NCBI GenBank assembly: GCA_030744875.1
Contig: JASLPR010000006.1
Span: 1-56,365 of the forward strand
From: Chloroflexota bacterium
GTDB lineage: Bacteria > Chloroflexota > UBA11872 > VXNJ01
Length of the DNA stretch: 56,365 bases
Reading direction: 5' to 3'
Shown here piece after piece: positions 8,012 through 16,790 of this stretch (its first letter is position 1; each line of letters opens with the position of its first letter). Both the position numbers and the translations under genes were made by a program. The notes below the pieces were generated by a model. That model saw only the letters and a list, made by a program, of their open reading frames with translations, did no database searches and was not told the origin of the DNA.

Positions 8012-9134
8012 CGGCGCGCCTTCCAGCGGTGTGCGCGCCCCACGCGCCGGCCACGAACGATTTCATTTCCCGCACGAAAACCGCCTCGTCGAATCGCTTG
8101 GCATTGGCCACCATCCTATCCGCAGAATACCGGGTTTCATCGAACGACCTCAGCACCCACGCCAGCGAGTCCACGGTCGGTTCATGGAAGAACTCGCCGG
8201 TCTCGCCGGGCAGCACCGTGTCCAGCGCGCCGCCGGCCGCGAACGCCACCACCGGCCGTCCGGCCGCCTGGGCCTCCACCGGGGTGATGCCGAAATCCTC
8301 TTCTCCCGGGAAGATGAACGCCCGGCAGTGGGCGAAGTGACGCCGGACGGATTCGTCGTCCTGGCGACCCAAGAACTCCACGGTCGGCCCGGCCAACCGT
8401 TCCAGCGCCGCCCGGTCGCGCCCGGAGCCGATCACCTTCAGCCGCAGGCCCAGTTCACTGCAGGCCCGCACCGCTAGGTCGATGCGCTTGTAGGGCGCCA
8501 GCCGCGACACCACCAAGAAGTAGTCTTCCGGTTCCGCCACCAGCGTGAAGACGCCCGTCGCCACCGGCGGGTAGATCACCGCCGACTCGCGCCCGTAGTA
8601 GTCGCGGATCCGATCCGCCACGGCGTTCGAGATGGCCACGAAGCGGTCCACCCGCCGCGCCGAGCGCCGATCCCACCAGCGCAGCAACGCCAGCAGCGGC
8701 CGCATGCCGGCTCGCAGCGCCGGGCCCACGTCTTCCCGCGCCAGGTAGCCGGCCGGGCTCCACACGAACCGCGTCGGCGTCAGGCAGTAGCAGACGTGCA
8801 ATGTCCGCGCCGGGGTGCGCACCGACTTGCAGAACGCGCTGGCGTTGCTGATGACCACGTCGTAGCCGTCCAGCGAAGTCGCGCCGAAGGCCAGCGGGTA
8901 CACCGGCAGGTACCAGCGATGTCGCGCGATCACTCCGGGAAGCCGCTGCATGAAGTTGGTGCGCACGTCGAGTTGACCGAAGCCCGGATCCACCAGTTGC
9001 GGCGCGAAGATCGAGGTGTGCAGCGGCGCTTCCGGGTACATCGCCGCCAGTTCCAGTAGGACCTTCTCGGCGCCGCCCATCTGGTTGAGCCAGTCGTGCA
9101 CCAGGCCTACTTTCGGCGGACCGTCCGCCGCCAC
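8001..9134 (-). CDS. glycosyltransferase family 4
   Basis: A 377-residue GT-B glycosyltransferase. The N-terminal domain begins KVGLVHDWLNQMGGAE, the glycine-rich acceptor loop seen in WcaI/MtfB-type enzymes. The C-terminal nucleotide-sugar domain has VSRLAPYKRIDLAV near residue 215 and the EDFGITPVEAQAAGRPVVA block, with the catalytic E-x7-E near residue 300. It adds a sugar to the lipid-linked precursor of the surface polysaccharide. GTG 9134 was chosen over a longer frame because it lies two bases after the upstream stop and directly precedes the first strand. Confidence 0.85.
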   Translation of the reverse strand: MAADGPPKVGLVHDWLNQMGGAEKVLLELAAMYPEAPLHTSIFAPQLVDPGFGQLDVRTNFMQRLPGVIARHRWYLPVYPLAFGATSLDGYDVVISNASAFCKSVRTPARTLHVCYCLTPTRFVWSPAGYLAREDVGPALRAGMRPLLALLRWWDRRSARRVDRFVAISNAVADRIRDYYGRESAVIYPPVATGVFTLVAEPEDYFLVVSRLAPYKRIDLAVRACSELGLRLKVIGSGRDRAALERLAGPTVEFLGRQDDESVRRHFAHCRAFIFPGEEDFGITPVEAQAAGRPVVAFAAGGALDTVLPGETGEFFHEPTVDSLAWVLRSFDETRYSADRMVANAKRFDEAVFVREMKSFVAGAWGAHTAGRRADGR

Positions 9135-9136
9135 CC

Positions 9137-10594
9137 CTAGTACGCGCCTTCGCCGCGGATCACCGCCGGGATTGTCCGCAACATAATCTTCATGTCCAGG
9201 CCCAGCGACCAGTGCCCGACGTAATAGGCGTCCAGCATCACCATTTCCTCGAACGACAAATTGCTGCGCCCGCTCACCTGCCACAGCCCGGTCAGCCCCG
9301 GCAGCACCCGCAGCCGGGTGTGCGCCCAGTCGTCGTACTGCGCCACCTCTTCGCGCACCTGCGCCCGCGGCCCCACCATGCTCATGTCGCCGCGCAGCAC
9401 GTTGATCAACTGCGGCAACTCGTCGATGCTGGTGCGGCGCAGCAGCCGTCCCACCCGCGTGCGACGCGGGTCGTCCTTGCGCTTGAACAGCGGCTCCGAA
9501 GACGACCCCGGATAGAGCTTCTCCATCATCTCTTCGGCGTCGGGCACCATCGAGCGGAACTTATACAGATCGAACTCGCGTCCGTTGCGCCCCACTCTTA
9601 CCTGGCGAAACAGCACCGGGCCGCGCGAGTCCAGCTTGATCGCCACGACCATGATCAGCAGCAGCAGCGACAGGATCGTCAGCAGCAGCGCCGCCAGCAG
9701 GATGTCCAACACTCGCTTTTGCACGTGGTTAAACCCGGCGATCTCGTTGGTACTTAGGGTGAACAGAGGGATCCCGCCGATTTCCTCGGTGTGCAGCCGC
9801 CCGGCCTGGATATCCACCAGGTCCGGCACCACCGTACAACGGGCGCCGGTGCGGCGGCAGGCTTCCACGGCCTCGCTGACCGCCAGAGTCGTCGCCGGCG
9901 GCAGCGCCACGATGGCCCGGCCCACCCGGTGCTCGGTGAGCGCCGCGGCCAGCCCGTCCGGCCCGGCCAATCGCGCGAAGCGGCCGAAATCCGAGTCGTC
10001 GCCGTCCATGTGATCCACGAAGCCCACCAGCTGCAGACCCGACCCCGGCGTGGCGGTCAGTTGCTGCATGAGCATCTTGGCCATGTTGCCACGCCCCACC
10101 ACCAGCACCCGCTCGACGTCGCGGCCGCGTTTGAAGCGGGCGATCCGCACCACCCGCAGCGCGTAGCGCCAGATGGCCGTCAGCCCGACCCCGGCGGCGA
10201 AGAGGTAGCCAAACATCAGCCGCGAAAAGAATGCCGGCCGGAAGAGGAAGAACACGATGATCACCGCTGCAGTCGCCAGCAGCCCAGCCATCCCCACTTT
10301 TGGCACCTCGTCCAGCCAGCGGATCGAGCGCCGGTGGGCGTAGGAGCCGTACAGGTACAGCGCCACCAGCATCACCGCCGTGAAGGTCAGCCCGACCGGC
10401 CAGTACTCACGGAGCGGAGTGAACTGGAATTCGGTCAGGTCGGGGCCGAGGCGCAGTTCGTAGCGCAGCCAGTGGGCCAGCAGGAACCCGCCCACCACCG
10501 CCACCGCATCGCCGAGCAGCGTCAGCAGCGCCCAGCGCCGCCGCCCGCCCGGGGCGGCTCCGTTCCCCTGGACCGGCGGCGCGTCGCTGTTCAA
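9137..10594 (-). CDS. polyprenyl-phosphate sugar-1-phosphate transferase (WbaP/WcaJ-type)
   Basis: A 485-residue initiating transferase of exopolysaccharide synthesis. Four or five membrane helices fill residues about 20-165. A Rossmann-like domain (VLVVGRGNMAKML) follows to about 270. The C-terminal bacterial sugar transferase domain has KRVLDILLA, DLYKFRSM, SIDELPQLINVLRGDMSMVG and GLTGLWQVSGRS, the conserved catalytic stretches. It transfers a hexose-1-phosphate from a nucleotide sugar to undecaprenyl phosphate at the membrane. It starts at TTG 10594, which overlaps the preceding TGA stop. Confidence 0.9.
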   Translation of the reverse strand: MNSDAPPVQGNGAAPGGRRRWALLTLLGDAVAVVGGFLLAHWLRYELRLGPDLTEFQFTPLREYWPVGLTFTAVMLVALYLYGSYAHRRSIRWLDEVPKVGMAGLLATAAVIIVFFLFRPAFFSRLMFGYLFAAGVGLTAIWRYALRVVRIARFKRGRDVERVLVVGRGNMAKMLMQQLTATPGSGLQLVGFVDHMDGDDSDFGRFARLAGPDGLAAALTEHRVGRAIVALPPATTLAVSEAVEACRRTGARCTVVPDLVDIQAGRLHTEEIGGIPLFTLSTNEIAGFNHVQKRVLDILLAALLLTILSLLLLIMVVAIKLDSRGPVLFRQVRVGRNGREFDLYKFRSMVPDAEEMMEKLYPGSSSEPLFKRKDDPRRTRVGRLLRRTSIDELPQLINVLRGDMSMVGPRAQVREEVAQYDDWAHTRLRVLPGLTGLWQVSGRSNLSFEEMVMLDAYYVGHWSLGLDMKIMLRTIPAVIRGEGAY

Positions 10595-11727
10595 GCGTGG
10601 CCCGCGGCCAGTAGGTAGGCATCGCGGCAGCGCTCGGCGGCGACATCCCAAGAAAACTTCTTAGCTTGCGCCAGACCGAGTTCGCGCAGGTCCGCGCGCC
10701 GCTCCGCCGACCCCACCAACCCCTTCAGCGCATCGGCAAGTTCGGCGCCATCTCCCGGGGTCGTCAACACCCCGGCATCCCCCGCCACCTCCGGCAATGA
10801 CGAGGCGTTGGAGGTCACCACCGGGGTCCCGCAGGCCATCGCTTCCAGCACCGGTAATCCAAACCCCTCATAGGCCGAGGGATACACGAAAACCTGCGCG
10901 GAATTGTACCAAAGCGCCTGCTCTTCCCCGGGCACGAAACCGGCGAAGTGCACCGCGTCATCCAGGCCCTCGTCGGCCACCGCCCGCTCGATCGCTCCGT
11001 ACCCCCAGCCCGGCCCGCCGGCCAACACCAGCCCGCCGTCATACCCCGAGCGCCGCAGCCGCCCGAAGGCCCGCGCCAGCACGTCCACATTCTTGCGTGG
11101 CTCCAGAGTGCCCAGGTAAAGGATGAATTCCTCGGGCAAGCCCTTTTGCTCGCGGAACGCGGCCACCGCGTCCGGGTCCAGCGGCCGCATGCTCTGGTCG
11201 GTGGCCGCGTAGACGACCCAGATCTTTGCCGGGTCGGTGCCGAAATGGCGCACGATGTCGTCGCGGGTGGCCTTCGAGTCGGCCAGGATCACCCGCGCGC
11301 GGCGCGCCGCCAGGCGGCTCATCGCGTTCAGGTACACCCGCCGCCGCCACGGATGCGCCCGCGGCTCCACGATGTAGGACAGGTCGTGGATGGTCAGCAC
11401 CTGCGCCCCCGGGGCGGCCAGCGGACCTACGTTCAGGAATGAGTGGGTCACGTCCAGCCGGTCGCGCAGCGCCCACCAGGGCAGCGCCGTCTGCTCCCAC
11501 AGCACCCGCACCGGGGTCCGCGAGGTCGGCAGCCGCGCGCGGCGCAGGCGCGTCCCGGCCGGCACCGGGAAGGGCAACTCGCCGACGGAGTCGTTGACGT
11601 AGAGCACGAATTCCATCCCCTCACCGGCGAGCAGGCGTTCGGTGATGGCGCGCGTATAGCGGCTGACCCCGGCGTTGCGAAAGCCGCTGCCGGTGTACAT
11701 AACCTGGGCGTTGAGACCTACTCGCAC
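10591..11727 (-). CDS. glycosyltransferase family 1/4, first gene of polysaccharide operon
   Basis: A 378-residue GT-B glycosyltransferase. The acceptor domain has YTGSGFRNAGVSRYTRAI (residues 11-28). The donor domain carries FILYLGTLEPRKNVDVLARAF (about 200) and YEGFGLPVLEAMACGTPVVTS (about 287), the retaining E-x7-E catalytic motif. It resembles mannosyl- or rhamnosyltransferases of capsule clusters, but the sugar cannot be read from sequence. It begins the minus-strand run that ends at 6037. The 191 bases upstream separate it from the ABC ATPase. Confidence 0.85.
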   Translation of the reverse strand: MRVGLNAQVMYTGSGFRNAGVSRYTRAITERLLAGEGMEFVLYVNDSVGELPFPVPAGTRLRRARLPTSRTPVRVLWEQTALPWWALRDRLDVTHSFLNVGPLAAPGAQVLTIHDLSYIVEPRAHPWRRRVYLNAMSRLAARRARVILADSKATRDDIVRHFGTDPAKIWVVYAATDQSMRPLDPDAVAAFREQKGLPEEFILYLGTLEPRKNVDVLARAFGRLRRSGYDGGLVLAGGPGWGYGAIERAVADEGLDDAVHFAGFVPGEEQALWYNSAQVFVYPSAYEGFGLPVLEAMACGTPVVTSNASSLPEVAGDAGVLTTPGDGAELADALKGLVGSAERRADLRELGLAQAKKFSWDVAAERCRDAYLLAAGHA

Positions 11728-11856
11728 CGCGCTCCCGTTCTGGTTACTCGAGCACTTTCCCGTATTTCAACGCATGCGGGGCTAGGAAAAGAACGCCGCC
11801 ATAGACCCCGTCTCAACAATCTCCAATCGCCACCGGCGTCGCGCCGGGAAAGCAAA

Positions 11857-11884
11857 CGGAGCCGGGGCTTTCGCCCCGGCTCCG
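11857..11884 (-). terminator. terminator hairpin after the ABC ATPase gene
   Basis: A perfect 12-base-pair stem (11857-11868 with 11873-11884) encloses a 4-base loop, followed on the minus strand by a T-rich stretch (TTTGCTTT). It lies 35 bases past the stop of the ATPase gene at 11919 and separates it from the polysaccharide operon. Confidence 0.75.
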
Positions 11885-11918
11885 TCGAAGTTCGACTCTG
11901 CGTCGGACTATTCCGGCC

Positions 11919-13034
11919 CTAGCTCCCCAGAACCTCCTGGGTCATCGGGTCGAACAGGTGCATGTGGTTCATGTCCCACACCAGCTGGAAGTCGGCTCCC
12001 AGCTCCGCGGTCGTCCGTGGGTCGACCCGCGCGATGTACGAGGTATCGTCCCCGGACAGCAGGTACAGGTAGACCTCACTGCCCAGCGGCTCCGAAACGT
12101 CCACCTTGGAGTGCACGATCTCGTTAACCGTGGCGCGCGACGGGGCGAACGCCGGGTCGAAGATGTCCTCCGGTCGCAGACCGAAGATCAGGTCTTCGCC
12201 GATGTGGCGGGCAACCGCGGCCCGGCGGTCGGGCGGAACGTTCAGCCTCGCGCTGCCACCGAACAGCTCGACGATCATGTTGTCGGCGGTGCCGGTCAGC
12301 TTGGCGTCGTAGAAGTTCATCGCCGGGCTTCCGATGAAGCCGCCCACAAACATGTTCACCGGGTGGTCGTAGACCTCCTGGGGCGGCCCGATCTGCTGCA
12401 GCACGCCATCGCGCAGAACCGCGATCCGCGAGCCCATCGTCATCGCCTCGGTCTGGTCATGGGTGACGTAGATCACCGTTGTCTGGAGTCGCTCGTGCAG
12501 CCGGATCAGCTCCGCGCGCGTCTGCACACGAAGTTTCGCGTCCAGGTTCGAGAGCGGCTCATCCATCAGGAAGCACTTCGGCTCACGCACGATCGCGCGA
12601 CCCAGCGCCACCCGTTGTCGCTGTCCACCGGACAACTGCTTCGGCTTGCGGTCGAGGAGCTCGCCGATGGCCAGCAGCTCCGCGGCCTCTTGCACGCGCC
12701 GCTCGATTTCCTTCTTCGGGGTTTTGCGCAGGCGCAGCCCGAAAGCCAGGTTGTCGTACACACTCATATGCGGGTACAGCGCGTAGCTCTGGAACACCAT
12801 CGCGATGTCCCGGTCCTTCGGCGCCACATCGTTCACCAAGCGGTCCCCGATGTAGATGTTGCCTTCGGTCAGTTCTTCCAGCCCGGCGATCAGCCGCAGC
12901 GTGGTCGACTTGCCACAACCAGACGGACCCACCAGCACCAAGAATTCCTGGTCCTGGACTTCGATGTTCAGGTTGCTGACCGCAACAACCTCACCAAATC
13001 GCTTGGTGACACCCTGCAAAGTAACGCTCGCCAT
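11919..13034 (-). CDS. sugar/glycerol-3-phosphate-type ABC transporter ATP-binding protein (UgpC/MsmK type)
   Basis: A 371-residue ATPase of the carbohydrate-uptake CUT1 family. Walker A is GPSGCGKST (residues 36-44), then Q-loop VFQSYALYPHMSV, signature LSGGQRQRVALGRA, Walker B CFLMDEPLSNLDAK and H-loop VTHDQTEAM. A C-terminal regulatory MOP/TOBE domain follows from about residue 240. ATG 13034 directly precedes the first strand and has GAGGGG upstream. No permease or binding-protein gene is adjacent, so it may energise several sugar importers encoded elsewhere, as MsmK does. Confidence 0.9.
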   Translation of the reverse strand: MASVTLQGVTKRFGEVVAVSNLNIEVQDQEFLVLVGPSGCGKSTTLRLIAGLEELTEGNIYIGDRLVNDVAPKDRDIAMVFQSYALYPHMSVYDNLAFGLRLRKTPKKEIERRVQEAAELLAIGELLDRKPKQLSGGQRQRVALGRAIVREPKCFLMDEPLSNLDAKLRVQTRAELIRLHERLQTTVIYVTHDQTEAMTMGSRIAVLRDGVLQQIGPPQEVYDHPVNMFVGGFIGSPAMNFYDAKLTGTADNMIVELFGGSARLNVPPDRRAAVARHIGEDLIFGLRPEDIFDPAFAPSRATVNEIVHSKVDVSEPLGSEVYLYLLSGDDTSYIARVDPRTTAELGADFQLVWDMNHMHLFDPMTQEVLGS

Positions 13035-13211
13035 ATGGCCGAGCCCCTCTCGCGCCCGGCCTGTGGCCGCGACGCCTGTGGCCGTGCCGCCCGCCATCCT
13101 TTGCGAACGCAACCGGCCGGTAAAACCAGAACTATTCGGCAAAAACCGTGTCCTACCGTCGCCAAGACCCGCGTGACGGGCCCTCACTTCCCCCCGGCCA
13201 ATCCTTTAGCC

Positions 13212-13242
13212 TTGAAGGGGCACCTCGGGCGGACTTTATCAT
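13212..13242 (+). promoter_or_regulatory. possible promoter of the phosphatase-hydrolase unit
   Basis: TTGAAG at 13212-13217 is followed after 17-19 bases by TTTATC/TATCAT at 13235-13242, about 70 bases before the ATG at 13311. It is the best -35/-10 pair in the 276-base divergent spacer. Support is by hexamer match only. Confidence 0.3.
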
Positions 13243-13310
13243 TACACGGGGTAGGCGGTCAAAGCTCTGCCCGGCTGCCACCGCCCCCTCCACACCTGTA
13301 ATCGAGGCCC

Positions 13311-13799
13311 ATGCGCTCCAGTATTCCCAAACCGCCGCCGATCGATCATTTCTGGCTCATCCCCGGCCACCTGGCCGGCGGCGGCCACCCGGGCCGGGTC
13401 GGCTCTCAAGGCGATGTCCTGCACGCAATGGAGCGGCTGGGCTACGACGCCATCCTCACCCTCACCGAGGACGCGCTGGAACCGGAGCCGCTAGCGGAGT
13501 TCGGCTTTCAGTACCTGCACCTGCCGATCGTCAACATGGACGCCCCCTCCATCGAGCAGGGCGAGCAGGCCGTCGCGTTCCTGCGCGAGCGCATCGATGC
13601 CGGCGGCCAAGCATACGTGCACTGCTACGCCGGCTATGGCCGCACTGGGGCAATTCTGGCCGCCTACCTAGTCGCCACCGGCACCGCCCCCTTTACCGCC
13701 ATCCAGCAACTCCGCACCGTGCGCCCCGGGGCTATCGAAAGCGCCGCTCAGGAGCGCTTCGTGCTGTATTTCGCCCGCCATCTGCGGAACGGCGAATGA
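13311..13799 (+). CDS. dual-specificity protein phosphatase family protein
   Basis: A 162-residue cysteine phosphatase. The P-loop HCYAGYGRTG (Cys105, Arg111) fits HCxxGxxR[ST], and a candidate general-acid Asp (NMDAPS) sits near residue 77. Architecture and length match small DSP/PTP-like bacterial enzymes that act on phosphoproteins, phosphoinositides or nucleotides. The downstream serine hydrolase start overlaps its stop (ATGA), so the two are translationally coupled. The substrate is unknown. Confidence 0.82.
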   Translation: MRSSIPKPPPIDHFWLIPGHLAGGGHPGRVGSQGDVLHAMERLGYDAILTLTEDALEPEPLAEFGFQYLHLPIVNMDAPSIEQGEQAVAFLRERIDAGGQAYVHCYAGYGRTGAILAAYLVATGTAPFTAIQQLRTVRPGAIESAAQERFVLYFARHLRNGE

Positions 13800-14911
13800 C
13801 CCGCCGCTACCGTGAGCCCCCGACCAGCCCGCCCGGACTCGACGCCGCCGCCGGTCTGCTGGATGAAGCCGTGGAGCAGGGCGACATCCCCGGGGCGGTC
13901 GCCCGGGTCGAGCTCGGCGGCCACACCCTGCTCGAGCACGCCACCGGCCACGCCCAAACCGTCCCCACCGCCCGCCCCGCCACAATCGACACCATCTACG
14001 ACCTGGCCTCGCTGACCAAGGTGGTCGTCACGGCGACCGCCATCATGATCCTGGTCGATCGCGACCGGCTCGAACTCGATCGCCCGGTCATCGACGTCCT
14101 CCCCGAATTCGCCCCCCACGGCAAAGACGACGTCACCGTGCTGCACCTGCTCACCCACACCTCCGGCCTGCCGGCCCGCAATCGCGTCTCGCGCACCGCC
14201 ACCGACCGCGCCACCACGGTCCGCCTGGCGCTGGGCATCTTCCACTCCTATCTCACCGGCGACCGCGAGCTTTACACCGACCTGGGCTTCCTGGCTCTGG
14301 GGGAGATCGTGGCCCGCGTCGCCGGCGTACCGCTGGACGAGTTCGCCCGCAGTGAGATCTTCCAGCCGCTTGGCATGACCGACACCGGCTACCTGCCCAA
14401 CACCGACCGCCGCGCCCGCTGCGCCGCCACCGAGGACAACGCCGACCGCGGCGGCGTCATCGTCGGCGCGGTCCACGACGAGAAGGCCCACTTGATGGAG
14501 GGTGTTGCCGGCCACGCCGGGCTTTTCGGCACCGCCGCTGACCTGGCCCGCTTCGGCCGCATGCTGCTCGCCGGGGGATCGCTCGACGGAAACCGCACCC
14601 TTTCGCCGGAATCAGCCGCCACGCTGCTGCGGAACCACACCCCCCACCTGCGCACCGCCCGCGGCCTGGCCTGGGCGCTGCGCCCCAGTTCCGGCTTCCA
14701 GTTCGACCAGCTCGCCGGGCCCCGCGCCGCCGTCCACACCGGCTTCACCGGCACCTCGATCTACCTGGATCCCGACGAGGACCTGGTAATCGTCTTGCTC
14801 ACCAACCGGGTGCATCCGCGCCGCGACAACACCGCCTATTTCGGCCTGCGCACGCGCTTCCACAATCTGCTCAACGCGATCATCCGATTCCCCTCGGCCG
14901 GGTACTCGTGA
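13796..14911 (+). CDS. beta-lactamase/class C-like serine hydrolase
   Basis: A 371-residue penicillin-binding-protein-like hydrolase. The catalytic SxxK is ASLTK (Ser72, Lys75). The second motif is YTD (about 160), replacing the usual YxN. The third motif is HTGFTGTS (about 313), the HxG equivalent of KTG. No signal peptide or membrane helix is apparent, so it looks cytoplasmic and may be an esterase or amide hydrolase rather than a beta-lactamase. ATG 13796 overlaps the phosphatase stop, and its own stop overlaps the next GTG. Confidence 0.82.
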   Translation: MTRRYREPPTSPPGLDAAAGLLDEAVEQGDIPGAVARVELGGHTLLEHATGHAQTVPTARPATIDTIYDLASLTKVVVTATAIMILVDRDRLELDRPVIDVLPEFAPHGKDDVTVLHLLTHTSGLPARNRVSRTATDRATTVRLALGIFHSYLTGDRELYTDLGFLALGEIVARVAGVPLDEFARSEIFQPLGMTDTGYLPNTDRRARCAATEDNADRGGVIVGAVHDEKAHLMEGVAGHAGLFGTAADLARFGRMLLAGGSLDGNRTLSPESAATLLRNHTPHLRTARGLAWALRPSSGFQFDQLAGPRAAVHTGFTGTSIYLDPDEDLVIVLLTNRVHPRRDNTAYFGLRTRFHNLLNAIIRFPSAGYS

Positions 14912-15087
14912 CCGGGCCAGAAGAAGAGGGCGCGCTCGTCCCCTGTACCGAGTGCGGCGGCGACGGCTTTGTCGAAGAAGAGTTCAGCCCCACCGACCCT
15001 GACCCGCAGCTCACCGGCGGCGTGCGCATCCCCTGTCCCGACTGCGACGGCACCGGCCACCTGCCGGAAGGTCAACGACCGGAGTAG
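14908..15087 (+). CDS. small DnaJ-type zinc-finger protein (59 aa)
   Basis: A GTG overlapping the hydrolase stop (GTGA) opens a 59-residue frame ending at TAG 15085-15087. It contains two copies of the DnaJ cysteine-rich repeat CxxCxGxG, read as CTECGGDG and CPDCDGTG, separated by an acidic 25-residue linker. Four cysteines in that spacing should bind one zinc ion. The overlap with the upstream gene and the intact motif make this a real gene despite its size. It has no J domain and could be a zinc-binding adaptor for the hydrolase or phosphatase; that role is inference. Confidence 0.72.
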   Translation: MTGPEEEGALVPCTECGGDGFVEEEFSPTDPDPQLTGGVRIPCPDCDGTGHLPEGQRPE

Positions 15088-15223
15088 AAATGCCGGCGGC
15101 GCTCCCTTCGGGAGTCCCTTCTGAAAGAATTCGCAGAATCAACCTCCGGCAAGTAGACACTCAGAAGAAAGCTGCCGGGGGAAGCTGGAGCGCAGGCGAC
15201 AGGAGGAATGCGGTCGGGGACCG

Positions 15224-15418
15224 CTAGCCGGCCCGCTCCTTCGCCGCCACGATCCAGCCCTCACCCTCGCGGTGCTCGATCCCGACGGCCAGCATCAGGT
15301 CGTGCACCCCGCGGTTGTAGGTTATGCTGTCCGCCGCGTGCGCATACAGCCGCTGCCGGATCAGCATCCGTTCCCAGTCGGCCAGCGCTCGGTCGTGCCG
15401 CTTTTGTGGGTCCAACAT
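15224..15418 (-). CDS. conserved-looking small hypothetical protein (64 aa)
   Basis: Sixty-four residues from ATG 15418: a charged helical N-terminus (DPQKRHDRALADWERML), then YNRGVHDLMLAVGIEHREGEGWIVAAKE. A longer frame begins at 15517 but its first 33 residues overlap the promoter region of the divergent HAD gene and look non-coding. The AT-rich stretch just upstream (about 15418-15445) could hold its promoter. A terminator-like hairpin follows its stop (about 15150-15180). No family recognised. Confidence 0.5.
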   Translation of the reverse strand: MLDPQKRHDRALADWERMLIRQRLYAHAADSITYNRGVHDLMLAVGIEHREGEGWIVAAKERAG

Positions 15419-15528
15419 ATACGAACAATATACGTACGATAGCGTAGCCCGCAAGCACTCCGCGATCGCCCCCGACGGCGGCCTGATACTCTGCGCTCCA
15501 CCTGTCCAATCGAGCAACGGAGCGCGCC

Positions 15529-16260
15529 TTGCCCGCCGACCCCGACCTGCAGGTCATCTTCTTCGACGCCTACGGCACCATCTTCATCGGCGGCGAGACC
15601 GACGACCCCACCGAGGCCCTGCGGCGCGGGCTGGCCGGGGCCGGAGTCGAGGTCGAGCACGAAGTCCTGGGTGCGGCGCTGAAGCAGGAGATGAACCACT
15701 ACCGCTACAGCCAGCGCGCGGTGCGCACCCGGGAGGATATGGAACGGCTACGCCGCGAGTGCGGGCAGATAATTATCGACGGCATCGGCGGGCCAGCGGT
15801 CTGCCCTTTGAGCGACGCCGAAGTGGCGGTCATTTTGGTGGCGGCCTTTCCGGGCCGGGTCTTCCCCGAACTGCCCGACGCCGTGGCCCGCGCCCGTGAA
15901 GCCGGCTGCCGGGTGGGTGTGCTGAGCAATTTCAGTTACATGCTGCCGATGATCCTAGACGACCTGGGCATCGGCGACCTGTTCGATTTCATCATCCATT
16001 CCGCCGGGGTCGGATTCGAGAAGCCGCACCCGCGCATCTTCCACGCCGCGTTGCAGCAAGCCGCCGTCGCGCCCCACCAGGCCGCCCTGATCGGTGACAC
16101 CTACGAGGAAGACGTCGCCGGGGCCACCGCCGCCGGGATGGTGGCGGTGTTCTTGGACCGCGCCGGTGAGGCCCCGGTGCGCCACGGGCTCAAGGCCGAC
16201 AACCTGCTGGACGCCGTCGAAATGGCGCTCGGCGCGACCCGGCCGTCCCGGCCACTCTGA
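15529..16260 (+). CDS. HAD-family hydrolase
   Basis: A 243-residue haloacid-dehalogenase-like phosphatase, subfamily IA. Motif I is FFDAYGT with nucleophile Asp13 and Tyr15 in place of the usual acid/base Asp. Motif II is GVLSNFS, motif III a Lys in GFEKPHPRIF, and motif IV GDTYEEDVAGATAAGM. Tyr at the DxD+2 position is typical of dehalogenase-type or REG-2-like members, so activity may differ from plain phosphatases. The helical cap lies between motifs I and II. It starts at TTG 15529, with the divergent small gene upstream. Confidence 0.82.
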   Translation: MPADPDLQVIFFDAYGTIFIGGETDDPTEALRRGLAGAGVEVEHEVLGAALKQEMNHYRYSQRAVRTREDMERLRRECGQIIIDGIGGPAVCPLSDAEVAVILVAAFPGRVFPELPDAVARAREAGCRVGVLSNFSYMLPMILDDLGIGDLFDFIIHSAGVGFEKPHPRIFHAALQQAAVAPHQAALIGDTYEEDVAGATAAGMVAVFLDRAGEAPVRHGLKADNLLDAVEMALGATRPSRPL

Positions 16261-16328
16261 TCCGCGGAGTCACGACCCGGCGTATAGATCCCGTTTGTCC
16301 CGCGTGATCCGCGGAACCGCGCTAGCCG

Positions 16329-16790
16329 CTAGACCGACCGCAGCAGCGTCGCCATCTCCAGCCCCACCTGCCCCGCCTGGTAGCCGCGATTCGTCTCGTC
16401 CGGCTGTGTGCGCACCTCGGCCTGCTGTTCGTTCTCCAGTGTCTGCACCCCGAAGATCACCGGCACATCGGTCTCCATTCCGGCGTTCATGATCCCGCGC
16501 GCCGACTCGCCGGCCACGTACTCGAAATGGGGCGTGTCGCTGCGGATCACCACCCCCAGGCACACCACCGCCGCGTACCTGCCGCCGTCGGCGCAGCGCC
16601 GGGCCACCAGCGGAATCTCAAACGCGCCCGGCACCCGCCGCACGTCCACATCCCCGTCCGCCACCCCACCCTCACGCAATGCCTTCAACGCGCCCTCCAG
16701 GAGTCGCTCGGTGTAGGTCTCATTGAAGCGCGAAACCACCACCGCGAACTTCAGCCCGGCGCCGTCCTGGGAGCCCTGCAGTTCGCGCAT
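16329..16790 (-). CDS. ribH: 6,7-dimethyl-8-ribityllumazine synthase
   Basis: A 153-residue lumazine synthase, last gene of the riboflavin operon. It condenses the ribityl-aminopyrimidine with 3,4-dihydroxy-2-butanone 4-phosphate. Seen are FAVVVSRFNETYTERLLEGA (substrate-binding Phe/Asn), the GAFEIPLVARR loop and GVVIRSDTPHFEYV with the catalytic His. The length is normal for the icosahedral enzyme. Its ATG shares one base with the ribBA stop. Confidence 0.95.
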   Translation of the reverse strand: MRELQGSQDGAGLKFAVVVSRFNETYTERLLEGALKALREGGVADGDVDVRRVPGAFEIPLVARRCADGGRYAAVVCLGVVIRSDTPHFEYVAGESARGIMNAGMETDVPVIFGVQTLENEQQAEVRTQPDETNRGYQAGQVGLEMATLLRSV

